A DNA stretch of 64,000 nucleotides from Acidobacteriota bacterium (GTDB lineage: Bacteria; Acidobacteriota; Terriglobia; Terriglobales; Acidobacteriaceae), in NCBI GenBank assembly GCA_003225175.1, contig QIBA01000054.1, positions 31,356 to 95,355 of the forward strand. The letters run 5' to 3'. Both the position numbers and the translations under genes were made by a program. Shown here piece after piece: positions 9,081 through 17,509 of this stretch. The notes under the pieces are model-generated. The model searched no databases. It had not been told where the DNA came from and saw only the letters and a list, made by a program, of their open reading frames with translations. The stretch's first letter is position 1. Each line of letters starts with the position of its first letter.

Positions 9081-11576
9081 CTACCCAACCTCGACTAAAC
9101 CATACCGTCGCTGCCAATGCGTCTTGAGATGGAACATCATCGTATTGCGATCCATTTTGGAAATGGGAAGGCCTTTTTCTTCGACGACGCGTTGAGCCTC
9201 GGCCCGAGCCAGTTCGAGGAGTTTGCGATCCCGAATCAGGTTTGCGGCACGGAAGCTTGGAGCTCCCGCCTGCTTCGTGCCAAAGAATTCTCCCGGCCCG
9301 CGTTGTTCGAGGTCAAGCTCGGCGATCGCGAACCCATCCTGCGTGCGCAGCATGGCGTCGAGCCGCTGCACTCCTTGTGGGGTGATCTTGCCGCCGGTCA
9401 TGAGCACGCAGTAGGACTTGTGTGAGCCTCGGCCAATGCGCCCGCGCAATTGATGAAGCTGGGAGAGGCCAAAACGCTCGGCGTGCTCGATTACCATTAC
9501 TGTCGCGTTCGGTACATCGACTCCCACTTCTATAACAGTCGTCGCCACCAAGACGTTAATGTCCCCGCGCTGAAAGCGCGCCATGACCAGCTCTTTCTCG
9601 TCCGAAGAGAGCCGACCATGCAACAGCGCAATGCGCAGGTCCGGAAAGATATTCTTCCGAAGCTCCTCATACATATCAGTGGCGGACTTCAGGCTGACAT
9701 TCCGTGTTGGGGTTGGCTCTGGCATGCCCTTGAAGGACGTCTGTCTGAGACGCGCGAGCTCCCGAGCGGAACCCGGTGCTCGCGGATCGATAGCACCGGG
9801 ACGCCTGGTTGCGAATCGTCTTTGCGCCGAGGCTTGCGTTCTGGCGTTTCCTCGCCGAGTGACTGTGCCCGAAGTTTCGGCTTCTTGTTCGTTTACGTCA
9901 CGGGCTAACAGATCACCTTCCTCTCCGGCGCTTTCAATCACTGGATAGACGACATAGGCTTGCCGCCCTAGCGCCACTTGCTTGCGCACGAAATCCCAAA
10001 CTTCAGGGGCACGTTCGTCGGAAATCGAGCGCGTAGTGATCGGAGTACGTCCCGGTGGAAGTTCGTCGATGATGCTGACGTCAAGATCGCCATAAAGCGT
10101 AAGAGCGAGAGTGCGCGGAATCGGGGTCGCAGTCATAACGAGCACATCGGGCTCATAAATATCGGGTGATCGGGTGATCGGGTCATCGGGCGAAGTTACA
10201 CCGGAAGTAGATCTGCGTTTATCCTTTGAATCTGGCTTCATCTGCGTGGGAAGCTGCTGTTGACTATCGGCCGGTGAGTTATCACTTGGCTTCCGCATCA
10301 AGCGCCAGCGCTGCATTACGCCAAAGCGATGCTGTTCGTCGACCACGATCAGTCCCAATTTGGCAAATTCTACTTTTTCTTCAATGAGCGCGTGCGTGCC
10401 GATTACGAGCTGGGCGTTGCCCTGAGCGATGTGCCGACGCGTTGCCCGCTTTCGGTCTTCCTCCAGCGATCCGGTCAACAACACAACGCGATAGCCGTGC
10501 TCCTCCAGCAGCTTGCGCGCACCGAGATAGTGCTGTGTAGCAAGGATTTCGGTCGGGGCCATGAAGGCAGCCTGATAACCGTTCTCGATCGCAATGACGG
10601 CTGCTTCGAGCGCCACCAAAGTCTTTCCTGATCCGACATCTCCTTGCAGCAGGCGCCGCATCGGAACCGGCGTTTGCATATCATTTGCGATTTCACCCAG
10701 CACCTTCTTCTGGGCGCCTGTAGGTCTGAACGGTAGAAACCGTTTAATGGACTCCCGCACGCGATCGGTTAATTGGAAACTGATTCCGGTGCGGCGGCGC
10801 AAATTGCGGCGCTTGAGTTCGAGCCCGACCTCCAGAAAAAACAATTCTTCGAAGATGAGGCGGCGATGTGCCGGCGTGGCGCGCGCTTCCAGATTGGCGA
10901 AGCTTTCTCCCAGCTCGGGAAAGTGAACTTGCTGAAACGCATCGCGCCGCGACGTAAGTTGCATCTGTTCGCGTACGCCAGGAGGGATGCCGTCGGGAAT
11001 GTTGGGAGAGAGTTCCTGCACTACGCGATGAAGCACATTGCGAAACCAGCGCGAATTCAGCTTCCCGATCGCTTCATAGACGGGAACGATCCGGCCTATC
11101 TCGACCGACTGCTCCAGGCGTTCTTCGATCAGGCTTTCCGGTTCGTCTTCGTTTTGTCCGAGAACTTCGACCTGAGGCTGCATGATCTGGAATCGGGTTT
11201 TAGAGAACTTTCCCCATCCTTCTTCTACCTTGCCGTACAAGGCCAGCATCTGTCCGGCTTTGAAGCGATCGCGAAGGTAGGAACCGTGAAACCACGTGCA
11301 CACGATCGTCTTCATTCCTTGACCAACGACGAGTTCAAAAATAGGGATTCCGCTTTTGGTGCGGTACAGGTGGGAATTACGCACTTCCGCAATGATGGTG
11401 GCGAACTCACCAACGCGTAATTCCGAAATTTCGCGAGGATTCGCGCGGTCCTCGTAGCGGAAAGGCAAATGGTAGAGCAGGTCCTCAACGGTGGAGATCC
11501 CCTTTTCGCCAAGAATGGACGCGGCACGGGGACCGATGCCTTTCACATATTGGAGCGGGGTGTGGAGTTCAAGCAT
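9081..11576 (-). CDS. recG: ATP-dependent DNA helicase RecG
   Basis: 831 residues from ATG 11576 (an in-frame TTG lies at 11585). The wedge/OB domain comes first (LQYVKGIGPRAASIL; RYEDRANPREI). The helicase core follows: Walker A GDVGSGKTLVAL, Walker B VVDEQHRFGVMQR, motif III MTATPIPRTLAL, motif VI QLRGRIGRGSHKSYC, and the C-terminal RecG/TRCF region. RecG remodels stalled replication forks and Holliday junctions. Family members are usually near 690 residues. The extra length comes from two polar insertions, one of about 45 residues before the TATP motif (about 10155-10290) and one of about 60 residues before the LLHGRL motif (about 9680-9880). The first contains a family C repeat arm read in frame. 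Confidence 0.95.
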   Translation of the reverse strand: MLELHTPLQYVKGIGPRAASILGEKGISTVEDLLYHLPFRYEDRANPREISELRVGEFATIIAEVRNSHLYRTKSGIPIFELVVGQGMKTIVCTWFHGSYLRDRFKAGQMLALYGKVEEGWGKFSKTRFQIMQPQVEVLGQNEDEPESLIEERLEQSVEIGRIVPVYEAIGKLNSRWFRNVLHRVVQELSPNIPDGIPPGVREQMQLTSRRDAFQQVHFPELGESFANLEARATPAHRRLIFEELFFLEVGLELKRRNLRRRTGISFQLTDRVRESIKRFLPFRPTGAQKKVLGEIANDMQTPVPMRRLLQGDVGSGKTLVALEAAVIAIENGYQAAFMAPTEILATQHYLGARKLLEEHGYRVVLLTGSLEEDRKRATRRHIAQGNAQLVIGTHALIEEKVEFAKLGLIVVDEQHRFGVMQRWRLMRKPSDNSPADSQQQLPTQMKPDSKDKRRSTSGVTSPDDPITRSPDIYEPDVLVMTATPIPRTLALTLYGDLDVSIIDELPPGRTPITTRSISDERAPEVWDFVRKQVALGRQAYVVYPVIESAGEEGDLLARDVNEQEAETSGTVTRRGNARTQASAQRRFATRRPGAIDPRAPGSARELARLRQTSFKGMPEPTPTRNVSLKSATDMYEELRKNIFPDLRIALLHGRLSSDEKELVMARFQRGDINVLVATTVIEVGVDVPNATVMVIEHAERFGLSQLHQLRGRIGRGSHKSYCVLMTGGKITPQGVQRLDAMLRTQDGFAIAELDLEQRGPGEFFGTKQAGAPSFRAANLIRDRKLLELARAEAQRVVEEKGLPISKMDRNTMMFHLKTHWQRRYGLVEVG
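10162..10195. repeat. Family C arm embedded in the recG coding sequence
   Basis: TATCGGGTGATCGGG followed by TGATCGGGTCATCGGGCGAA matches the end of the full-length C elements (for example 29151-29175 and 36429-36455). It is translated on the minus strand as SGVTSPDDPITRSPDI, between helicase motifs II and III of RecG, without breaking the frame. Confidence 0.85.
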
Positions 11577-11602
11577 GAAGGACAAAATATTTAATCATGG
11601 AG

Positions 11603-11788
11603 GGGAAGAAGAATCGGGTGGTGAAGTAAAAACCGCCTCGATGGATACAATCATTCCGAGCGCCTGTTTTTGCGCAAGGAATCTGTTTTCTCGGCGTCCC
11701 ACTGAACAGCAAATCCCTCACTTTCGTTTCGGGATGACACTAAGTTAGATTCTTGGTTTTATTTCACTCGATGACGCTATCACCCGAT
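11603..11788. repeat. Family C element, degenerate copy
   Basis: The left end AGAATCGGGTGGTGAAGTAA (about 11605-11624) and the right end TTTCACTCGATGACGCTATC followed by ACCCGATT (about 11761-11788) are inverted relative to each other, as in the intact C copies. The right end touches the stop codon of the DsbD-N-like gene, and the left end lies about 27 bp upstream of the recG start. The middle is not similar to the other copies. Confidence 0.65.
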
Positions 11789-12310
11789 TTACTTTATGTG
11801 CTGACTTGGCGGAGTACTTCCGCGTGCGCCTTTCGCCTGATTGACAACTTGGACGTCAAACTGCACGGGAACGCTCTTCGGCGGGTAGCAGGCATTATCG
11901 CTGCAAGCTTGATATCTGAGCTGGCCGTGGACAGTGAAGCTCCCCACACTCGCCGTTTTCGCGGCGCTCAGTTTGGCCATGACGGTGAAGTCATCCGAAT
12001 AGACGCTGAGTTTCTCGCTCGGGTCGAAAGGAAAACTCAAGTCCTTGCCGGCAGGATAGGTAATACTTCCGGCCGCAAGCTCGGTGGGCGGCTCAAGCTT
12101 CAATGTGGTTGGGATCAACAATTCCGATTTCGGCTGATTGGAGTTCACGTGGAAGCCTTCCTTGACTTTGAAGTGCAGCTCCACATCGGTTGGCTTCCCA
12201 GGAGTGACGGTTGTTGGCGACGCGCCCTCGAAGCTCACATAAACACGCGGCGCTTCTGCAGCCAGCAATGGCAAGCAAAGAATTGTGAGTACGAAGAGAA
12301 GCCTTTTCAT
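11789..12310 (-). CDS. DsbD N-terminal-domain-like protein (periplasmic thiol-disulfide interchange)
   Basis: 173 residues with a signal peptide (MKRLLFVLTILCLPLLAAEA). The mature part has the immunoglobulin-like DsbD-alpha fold signature YQACSDNACYPP, with the redox Cys pair at about 136 and 141. In DsbD this domain receives electrons from the membrane part and passes them to periplasmic thiol proteins. Here it is a separate protein, the last gene of a minus-strand operon after ccdA and a TlpA-like thioredoxin, 20 bp behind the latter. Together the three would rebuild a DsbD-like pathway. Substrates (cytochrome c maturation or disulfide repair) are inferred only. Confidence 0.85.
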   Translation of the reverse strand: MKRLLFVLTILCLPLLAAEAPRVYVSFEGASPTTVTPGKPTDVELHFKVKEGFHVNSNQPKSELLIPTTLKLEPPTELAAGSITYPAGKDLSFPFDPSEKLSVYSDDFTVMAKLSAAKTASVGSFTVHGQLRYQACSDNACYPPKSVPVQFDVQVVNQAKGARGSTPPSQHIK

Positions 12311-12330
12311 TGGGGTTCCGCTCAGCGCCT

Positions 12331-12933
12331 TCAGGACGCTGCCTTCACCCGGCCACTGGCCGTTTCTGCTTCCGACCTGTTTTCAGCTAAGGACTTCTTG
12401 ATGTTGTTCTCGATTTCGCTGCGGCTTACGAGTCCCAAAGCTGAATCGATGATCTTGCCGTTTCGGTCGATATAGTACGTAGCTGGGAGACCAACGGCGC
12501 CATATGCATCGCCCACCGCATCTTGTCCTTGCAGGATGGTGTAATTCACGCCCATTCCCTTCGCAAACTTCTCGATTGCATCCTTCCCGGAATCATCCAG
12601 TGCGACGCCCAAGATCTCCAATCCCTGAGGCCCATATTGCTTCTGCAGCTCCACTAGCCAGGGCATTTCGACTTTGCAGGGGCCACAGAACGTCGCCCAG
12701 AAGTTAAGGAGCACGGCCTTGCCTCGAAAGTCGGAGAGCTTCACCTGCTTACCCTGTAGGTCCTGTAAAGCGAAGTCGGGGGCCTGTTTGCCTTTCGCCT
12801 CGGCTGAAGAGATCGGTTCGGGATTGCCAATCAAAGGCGAGACCTTCGATCTACTTGAGTTTCTAACCCCGGCAAAGATCATTACAGCTACAACTAGGGC
12901 CAGCACGACAATGGCGACAGCATTACGTTTCAC
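12331..12933 (-). CDS. TlpA/ResA-like membrane-anchored thioredoxin
   Basis: 200 residues. The N-terminal membrane anchor (VAIVVLALVVAVMIFAGV) is followed by a thioredoxin fold with the active site WATFCGPCK (Cys 83 and 86) and the cis-proline segment VGLPATYYID. The order PDFALQDLQGKQVKLSDFRG is typical of TlpA/ResA proteins, which reduce apocytochrome c or other periplasmic thiols. It lies between ccdA (39 bp upstream) and the DsbD-N-like gene, fitting an electron relay from CcdA. The C-terminus carries a polar 20-residue tail. Confidence 0.88.
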   Translation of the reverse strand: MKRNAVAIVVLALVVAVMIFAGVRNSSRSKVSPLIGNPEPISSAEAKGKQAPDFALQDLQGKQVKLSDFRGKAVLLNFWATFCGPCKVEMPWLVELQKQYGPQGLEILGVALDDSGKDAIEKFAKGMGVNYTILQGQDAVGDAYGAVGLPATYYIDRNGKIIDSALGLVSRSEIENNIKKSLAENRSEAETASGRVKAAS

Positions 12934-12972
12934 AGATTAGATACCCCCAATGAAATCATCTCAATTTCGCCT

Positions 12973-13698
12973 TCAGAGTGCAAAGCGGTTCAGGAAGCCA
13001 AGGTAACCAGAAAGGACCCCGAAATGGCGAGTGACAAACAAGGCTCCAATGACGATCAGAAGCACTCCGCTGGCTACTTCTACTGCGTGTAGATGCCGCC
13101 GAAAGCGGTTGTAGAAGGCTAGAAATCTCTCGATTCCAAGTGATGTGAGTATGAACGGCACAGCCAGTCCCATGGAGTAGATCGCCAGCAGTAAGATTCC
13201 TTTTGAAACTGTTTTTTGAGACGCGGCGATCGCAAGGATGGCCGCTAGAATTGGTCCAATACAGGGTGTCCAGCCGAAGGCAAAGGCGAAGCCGACGAGG
13301 AACGATCCCCAGGCGCTCTTGCCGGTGCCGACCGTGTGCATGCGCTTATCCGCATAAAGCGCGCTGATCTTGAGAATACCCGTGAGATGAAGCCCAAATA
13401 TGATGATGATCGCTCCTGCGATCTGGCCCATTAAACCCTTGTACTCGCGCAGCACGTGGCCGACTGAAGTCGCGGCGGCGCCAAGCATCACGAAAACGAC
13501 AGTAAACCCCACGATGAAAGTCAGGGAGTTCACCATGACCGCCTTCATACGGCTGGCGCCCAGCTGACTCTGCAGCTCATCCACCGAAGCTCCAGAGATA
13601 AGCGAGATATAACCTGGGACGAGTGGGAGCACGCAGGGCGAAAGAAACGAGGCAAGTCCCGCAACGAAGGCAGCTAACGCCAATGGGAGACTCTGCAT
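12973..13698 (-). CDS. ccdA: CcdA/DsbD-type transmembrane thiol-disulfide transporter
   Basis: 241 residues with six hydrophobic segments. The two conserved Cys motifs are present in helices 1 and 4: LSPCVLPLVPGYISLISG (about 19-36) and GWTPCIGPILAAILA (about 146-160). CcdA moves reducing equivalents from cytoplasmic thioredoxin across the membrane to periplasmic acceptors. It is the first gene of the minus-strand operon ccdA, tlpA-like, dsbD-N-like. Confidence 0.92.
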   Translation of the reverse strand: MQSLPLALAAFVAGLASFLSPCVLPLVPGYISLISGASVDELQSQLGASRMKAVMVNSLTFIVGFTVVFVMLGAAATSVGHVLREYKGLMGQIAGAIIIIFGLHLTGILKISALYADKRMHTVGTGKSAWGSFLVGFAFAFGWTPCIGPILAAILAIAASQKTVSKGILLLAIYSMGLAVPFILTSLGIERFLAFYNRFRRHLHAVEVASGVLLIVIGALFVTRHFGVLSGYLGFLNRFAL

Positions 13699-13875
13699 GC
13701 TAGGCGCAATTCTACAAGACTGAACTCCGGGGCTAGTCCAATCCTGGGCTATGATTTGTACTCCGCGACCGAAAAAGGCTACAAGAGAATAACGCAGTCC
13801 TGCCCTATTTGGACTGAAAAATGTGGGTCGAATTTACCCGTTTTGGGAAACTTCCTGTTCCTCGGGAGGGCTTAA

Positions 13876-14021
13876 GTGTCTGCTACTGCTTCTAGTACTC
13901 CTGCACGAATGTCCATGCTCGACGTTCTAAAGATCTCTGGTTTCAAACGGCTTTGGCTGGGGCAGCTGGTAAGCATCCCTGGGTGATTTTCTGGCTGTCT
14001 TCGGCGGGCGGCCGGAACCAC
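13876..14021 (+). pseudogene. Remnant of an MFS transporter gene (5' end only)
   Basis: A good ribosome site (GGGAGGG at 13864-13870) precedes a GTG at 13876. The frame encodes VLKISGFKRLWLGQLVS, the first-helix entry typical of major facilitator permeases, and then hits TGA at 13984. In the next frame, starting at 13979, the expected continuation LGDFLAVF can be read, so one base has been gained or lost. After about 14003 the similarity stops and GGGCGGCCGGAACCACG appears, identical to the end of a family D repeat (39624-39640). The rest of the transporter (about 350 codons) is absent. The gene is dead. Confidence 0.7.
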
Positions 14022-14037
14022 GTTCCAAACCCTAAAT

Positions 14038-14523
14038 CTACTTGCGAGGAGCCGCCTCATGTCGCGACGGGGGAGGCTGGCGACGCTCTCCGGTGAACAT
14101 CCGGTCAATTCCGAGCCTCAGCGGCGTACCGCTGTGCAAGCCGCTCCAGCGTTCCGATACGACAATGGAATTTCCGGGGTTCTGCGGATCGTATTTTACC
14201 GAAGTGGGCACTCCAATGCGGCAGTTGTGCAGATCGACGTATTGACGCAGATGCGTCACGTCCTGCGACGCTTCATACTGGACGCCTGCGACATCATAGT
14301 TGTAGATGAGAAGCTGAGAGGCGTTCGGCTCGTCGGGGTTCAGTTCCGCCACATCGATGACTGTGCCATCGACCAATCGACCGATGCGGTCGAGAAGCTC
14401 TCGGCGCTCGCGCTCATGGTCCTCTGCAGATTTTTTGCGCCGCGTCGCTAAACGCAGCACGGCAAGCCCACCGAGAACAAGTGCACTGCCGGCAATCACG
14501 TAGAGACGGAGAGCGGTCAACAT
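14038..14523 (-). CDS. Hypothetical membrane-anchored protein, possibly DUF3592-like
   Basis: 161 residues, ATG at 14523. One N-terminal helix (LYVIAGSALVLGGLAVLRL) is followed by a charged linker (KKSAEDHERERRELL) and a small beta-rich domain. A DUF3592-like pattern is visible: YNYDVAGVQYEAS, then PTSVKYDPQNPGNSIV. Such domains are usually small membrane-associated proteins of unknown role. The C-terminus is Arg/Pro-rich. Its 3' end faces the MFS remnant. Confidence 0.65.
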   Translation of the reverse strand: MLTALRLYVIAGSALVLGGLAVLRLATRRKKSAEDHERERRELLDRIGRLVDGTVIDVAELNPDEPNASQLLIYNYDVAGVQYEASQDVTHLRQYVDLHNCRIGVPTSVKYDPQNPGNSIVVSERWSGLHSGTPLRLGIDRMFTGERRQPPPSRHEAAPRK

Positions 14524-14757
14524 GAATTCCTCAAGACCGGAGAGGCCAGAATCAAACGAAACAGACCTAGCGTTCGCAGATGGCTACCGGAGGATACTTA
14601 AGCTTACCGCGAACCAGCCATTTCCACCTATCAAGCGAAGTACCTATTACTATCGAGTGACAATCGAACAATTGGCAGGGCTTTTCGATTTTGTGATTTC
14701 CCGATTTCGCGGTTATGCGATTGCAAATCGCGAATTTACTGATTCTCATCATTCACC

Positions 14758-15906
14758 TTGCTCGCATTGTCCATTCTTGTCTTGCTGATCTGGCAGTATC
14801 TGCTGCTCGTTCACGCGCAGTTCTGGCGCATAGACAAGTTTCACCTCCCCAGGACAGCAAGTCGCCCCTTGAGGCGAATCGCTATCGTGATACCCGCTCG
14901 AAACGAAGGTGAGGTTATCAGTAGGGCAGTAAGCTCACTTTTGCGCCAGGAGTTTGCGGGAGACGTTCGTTTGTTCGTCGTAAATGACAACAGCACGGAC
15001 GCGACGGCGAATGCTGCCCGCGCAGCCGCCGGTGCACTGGGCCTTTCTGAAAAGCTGGTAGTCATCAGCGGTTCATCAGTGCCCGCTGGATGGACGGGAA
15101 AGGTGTGGGCAATGCAGCAGGGATTGCAGGCGGCGCGAATGATGTATCCAGACTTTGTGCTGCTCACAGACGCCGACATCGAGCATGCACCCGATAATCT
15201 CGCGCGTCTTGTCACTCAAGCCGAGCAGGGATTGTTCGATCTCGTGTCAGTGATGGTGAAATTGCGTTGCCAAACGCTAGCGGAGAAGTTTGCAATTCCC
15301 GCTTTTGTTTACTTCTTTTTTCTGCTCTACCCTCCTGCGCGAGTCGCTAATCGCCGCAGCAGTGTAGCAGGCGCCGCAGGTGGATGTGTGCTGATTCGTC
15401 CTGAGATTTTGGAGAAGGCTGGGGGATTTGAATCCATTCGCGGGGAAATCATCGACGATTGCAGTCTGGCCGCTCGGGTAAAGCGAGCTGGAGGACAATT
15501 GTGGATGGGAGTAAGCCAGGAGACTCGCAGCATTCGCGGCTATGCGACTATCTCAACGCTTCTCGAGATGATTTCGCGCACTGCCTTCAGTCAGCTTCGA
15601 CATTCATCGCTCTTGCTGATCGCTTGTGTCTTCGCCATGCTGCTTACGTTTGTGCTTCCTCTTGTACTGGTATGCGCGACCGATAAGACGGCTGGATGGA
15701 TCGCAGTTGCTGCATGTATCGCCATGTTCGTGAGCTATGTGCCCATGCTCGGGTTTTACAGAATTAATCTCCTCTCGACTGTGACCCTGCCCTTCGCTGC
15801 GATTTTTTATGTTTACGCAACGATTCACTCGGCAGTGAAGTACTGGCGGAGGAAAGGTGGCGAGTGGAAAGGTAGAGCGCAGGATGTGCCGCCGCCGTCC
15901 TCGTAG
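14758..15906 (+). CDS. hpnB: Glycosyltransferase family 2, hopene-associated type HpnB
   Basis: 382 residues. The frame has no ATG near its start; it opens at TTG 14758 just after a stop at 14740. The N-terminal helix (LALSILVLLIWQYLLLVHA) precedes a GT2 domain with VIPARNEGEVI, VVNDNSTDATA and LLTDADIEHAP (the DxD-type metal site). Typical HpnB features follow: WTGKVWAMQQGLQ, IPAFVYFFFLLYPPA, AAGGCVLIRPEIL, IRGEIIDDCSLA, and C-terminal membrane helices. HpnB occurs in hopanoid biosynthesis loci, but no squalene-hopene cyclase or other hpn gene is in this window, so a hopanoid substrate is inferred from family membership. Confidence 0.85.
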   Translation: MLALSILVLLIWQYLLLVHAQFWRIDKFHLPRTASRPLRRIAIVIPARNEGEVISRAVSSLLRQEFAGDVRLFVVNDNSTDATANAARAAAGALGLSEKLVVISGSSVPAGWTGKVWAMQQGLQAARMMYPDFVLLTDADIEHAPDNLARLVTQAEQGLFDLVSVMVKLRCQTLAEKFAIPAFVYFFFLLYPPARVANRRSSVAGAAGGCVLIRPEILEKAGGFESIRGEIIDDCSLAARVKRAGGQLWMGVSQETRSIRGYATISTLLEMISRTAFSQLRHSSLLLIACVFAMLLTFVLPLVLVCATDKTAGWIAVAACIAMFVSYVPMLGFYRINLLSTVTLPFAAIFYVYATIHSAVKYWRRKGGEWKGRAQDVPPPSS

Positions 15907-15947
15907 AAACATCAGCCGCGGCGGACTCGTTTCCACGATGAACTCTG

Positions 15948-16616
15948 CTACCCCAATGCTTTTTGCAGGTCCTTCAAATTCGCTTTCTCCCAATCCTTAG
16001 AAAATTTCTCCAGACCAATGTCAGTCAGCGGATGATGAAACATCATCTCCAGAACTTTGAATGGCATGGTGCCAACGTGTGCCCCTGCCATTGCCGCTTC
16101 GACGACATGCATGGGATGGCGCAATGACGCAGCAAGTACCTGCGTGTTGAAGCCATAGTTTTTGTAGATCTGCACAATCTCGCGCACCAGATTCATACCA
16201 TTTGTGCTGATGTCATCGAGGCGTCCGACGAAGGGGCTCACGTATGTGGCGCCGGCCTTAGCAACAATCAAGGCCTGTGTAGGCGAGAAGCACAGCGTCA
16301 TGTTCACTCTGATGCCTTCCTCGGCGAAAGTCTTGCAGGCCTTCACGCCTTCGCGAGTGCTGGGAAACTTGATCACCACATTGCGGTGCCATTTGGCGTA
16401 GGTGTGTCCCTGCTCGAGCATGCCTTCGAGATCCGTGGCAGTCACTTCGACGCTTACGGGACCGTTTACTGTGTTACAGATTTCGAGAATGCCCTCTTTG
16501 AACGGCCGGCCTTCTTTTGCGACCAGCGAGGGATTGGTAGTGATTCCGTCGAGAACGCCCATTTCCTGGCCTTCGCGAATTTCCTTTATGTTTGCGGTAT
16601 CTAAAAAGAATTTCAT
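15948..16616 (-). CDS. tal: Transaldolase, TalC/fructose-6-phosphate aldolase-like class
   Basis: 222 residues from ATG 16616, where the protein begins [16 protein letters not shown]; an upstream in-frame ATG at 16640 would add eight residues and overlap the previous gene. Family marks are [13 protein letters not shown], the Schiff-base lysine in [12 protein letters not shown] (about residue 83), [20 protein letters not shown] and [12 protein letters not shown]. It transfers a dihydroxyacetone unit between sugar phosphates in the non-oxidative pentose phosphate pathway. It is 4 bp downstream of the FAH-family gene. A second, unrelated-class transaldolase domain is fused to Pgi at 23013. Confidence 0.92.
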   Translation of the reverse strand: MKFFLDTANIKEIREGQEMGVLDGITTNPSLVAKEGRPFKEGILEICNTVNGPVSVEVTATDLEGMLEQGHTYAKWHRNVVIKFPSTREGVKACKTFAEEGIRVNMTLCFSPTQALIVAKAGATYVSPFVGRLDDISTNGMNLVREIVQIYKNYGFNTQVLAASLRHPMHVVEAAMAGAHVGTMPFKVLEMMFHHPLTDIGLEKFSKDWEKANLKDLQKALG

Positions 16617-16620
16617 GGCT

Positions 16621-17469
16621 TTAATGCCTCTTTCCCTCACTCAATGCGGTAAGCGCTTCTTTCATTTCAGATGACGTAAACCCTTCCTCCGGCACCACAA
16701 AGTTCGTAAGAATTCCCAAGCCGGAGATGCTGACTTCCACGCGATCGTCTGCCTTAAGCGGACCCACCCCGGCGGGAGTTCCTGTAAGAATGAGATCGCC
16801 CGGCAGCAACGTCATCACTCGACTGATGTAACGGATCACGTCAGGCAGCGGGAAAATGAAATCCCGTGTGTTTCCCTTTTGCCGGATCTGGCGGTTCACG
16901 CGAGTCTCGAGATCCAGTTCCTGGGGGCTGACCTCATCGCTTACGAATGGACCTGCAGGACAGAATGTGTCGAATCCTTTGCCTCGCGTCCACTGCCCGT
17001 CGCTCTTCTGCAGATCGCGTGCAGTTACGTCGTTGGCACAAGTGTAGCCGCGAACGAATGACAGCGCCTCGCCCTGTGTCACATTGCGACATTTCTTTCC
17101 GATCACGGCGGCTAGCTCGCCCTCGTGATCCACTCGTTGCGAGATCTGCGGCATCACGATCTTGCCCTCGGGTGCGAGCAGAGAAGACGGGGGTTTCAGA
17201 AAAATGAGAATGTCGGCTGGCACCTCATTGCCGAGCTCCTTGGCGTGCTCGCGATAGTTGCGTCCGACGCAGACGATCTTCGACGGATTTACCGGAGGCA
17301 GCAGGTGTGCTTCGCTAAGCGGGATCGGCTGCATCTCCTCTTCGCGAAAAATGCACGCATGATCTTCCTCGGGAGGAGGAATGCGGCGAACGATTACATC
17401 CTCGCCACCCTGAACCTGAACTTCACCATATTGCGGGCCGTCGGAGGTAGGGAACTTACAGTAGCGCAT
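16621..17469 (-). CDS. Fumarylacetoacetate hydrolase (FAH) family protein
   Basis: 282 residues with the FAH C-terminal fold: [17 protein letters not shown], the metal-binding [11 protein letters not shown] (about residues 113-123), [26 protein letters not shown] and [12 protein letters not shown]. Such enzymes hydrolyse C-C bonds of acylpyruvates or decarboxylate oxaloacetate, using Mg or Mn. The exact substrate cannot be read from sequence; 2-hydroxyhepta-2,4-diene-1,7-dioate isomerase and acylpyruvase activities are common in this branch. It forms an operon with the downstream transaldolase gene. Confidence 0.88.
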   Translation of the reverse strand: MRYCKFPTSDGPQYGEVQVQGGEDVIVRRIPPPEEDHACIFREEEMQPIPLSEAHLLPPVNPSKIVCVGRNYREHAKELGNEVPADILIFLKPPSSLLAPEGKIVMPQISQRVDHEGELAAVIGKKCRNVTQGEALSFVRGYTCANDVTARDLQKSDGQWTRGKGFDTFCPAGPFVSDEVSPQELDLETRVNRQIRQKGNTRDFIFPLPDVIRYISRVMTLLPGDLILTGTPAGVGPLKADDRVEVSISGLGILTNFVVPEEGFTSSEMKEALTALSEGKRH

Positions 17470-17509
17470 GCATACAGCTTAAGGTCTGCGGAGATGAAAT
17501 TAAAATGGT

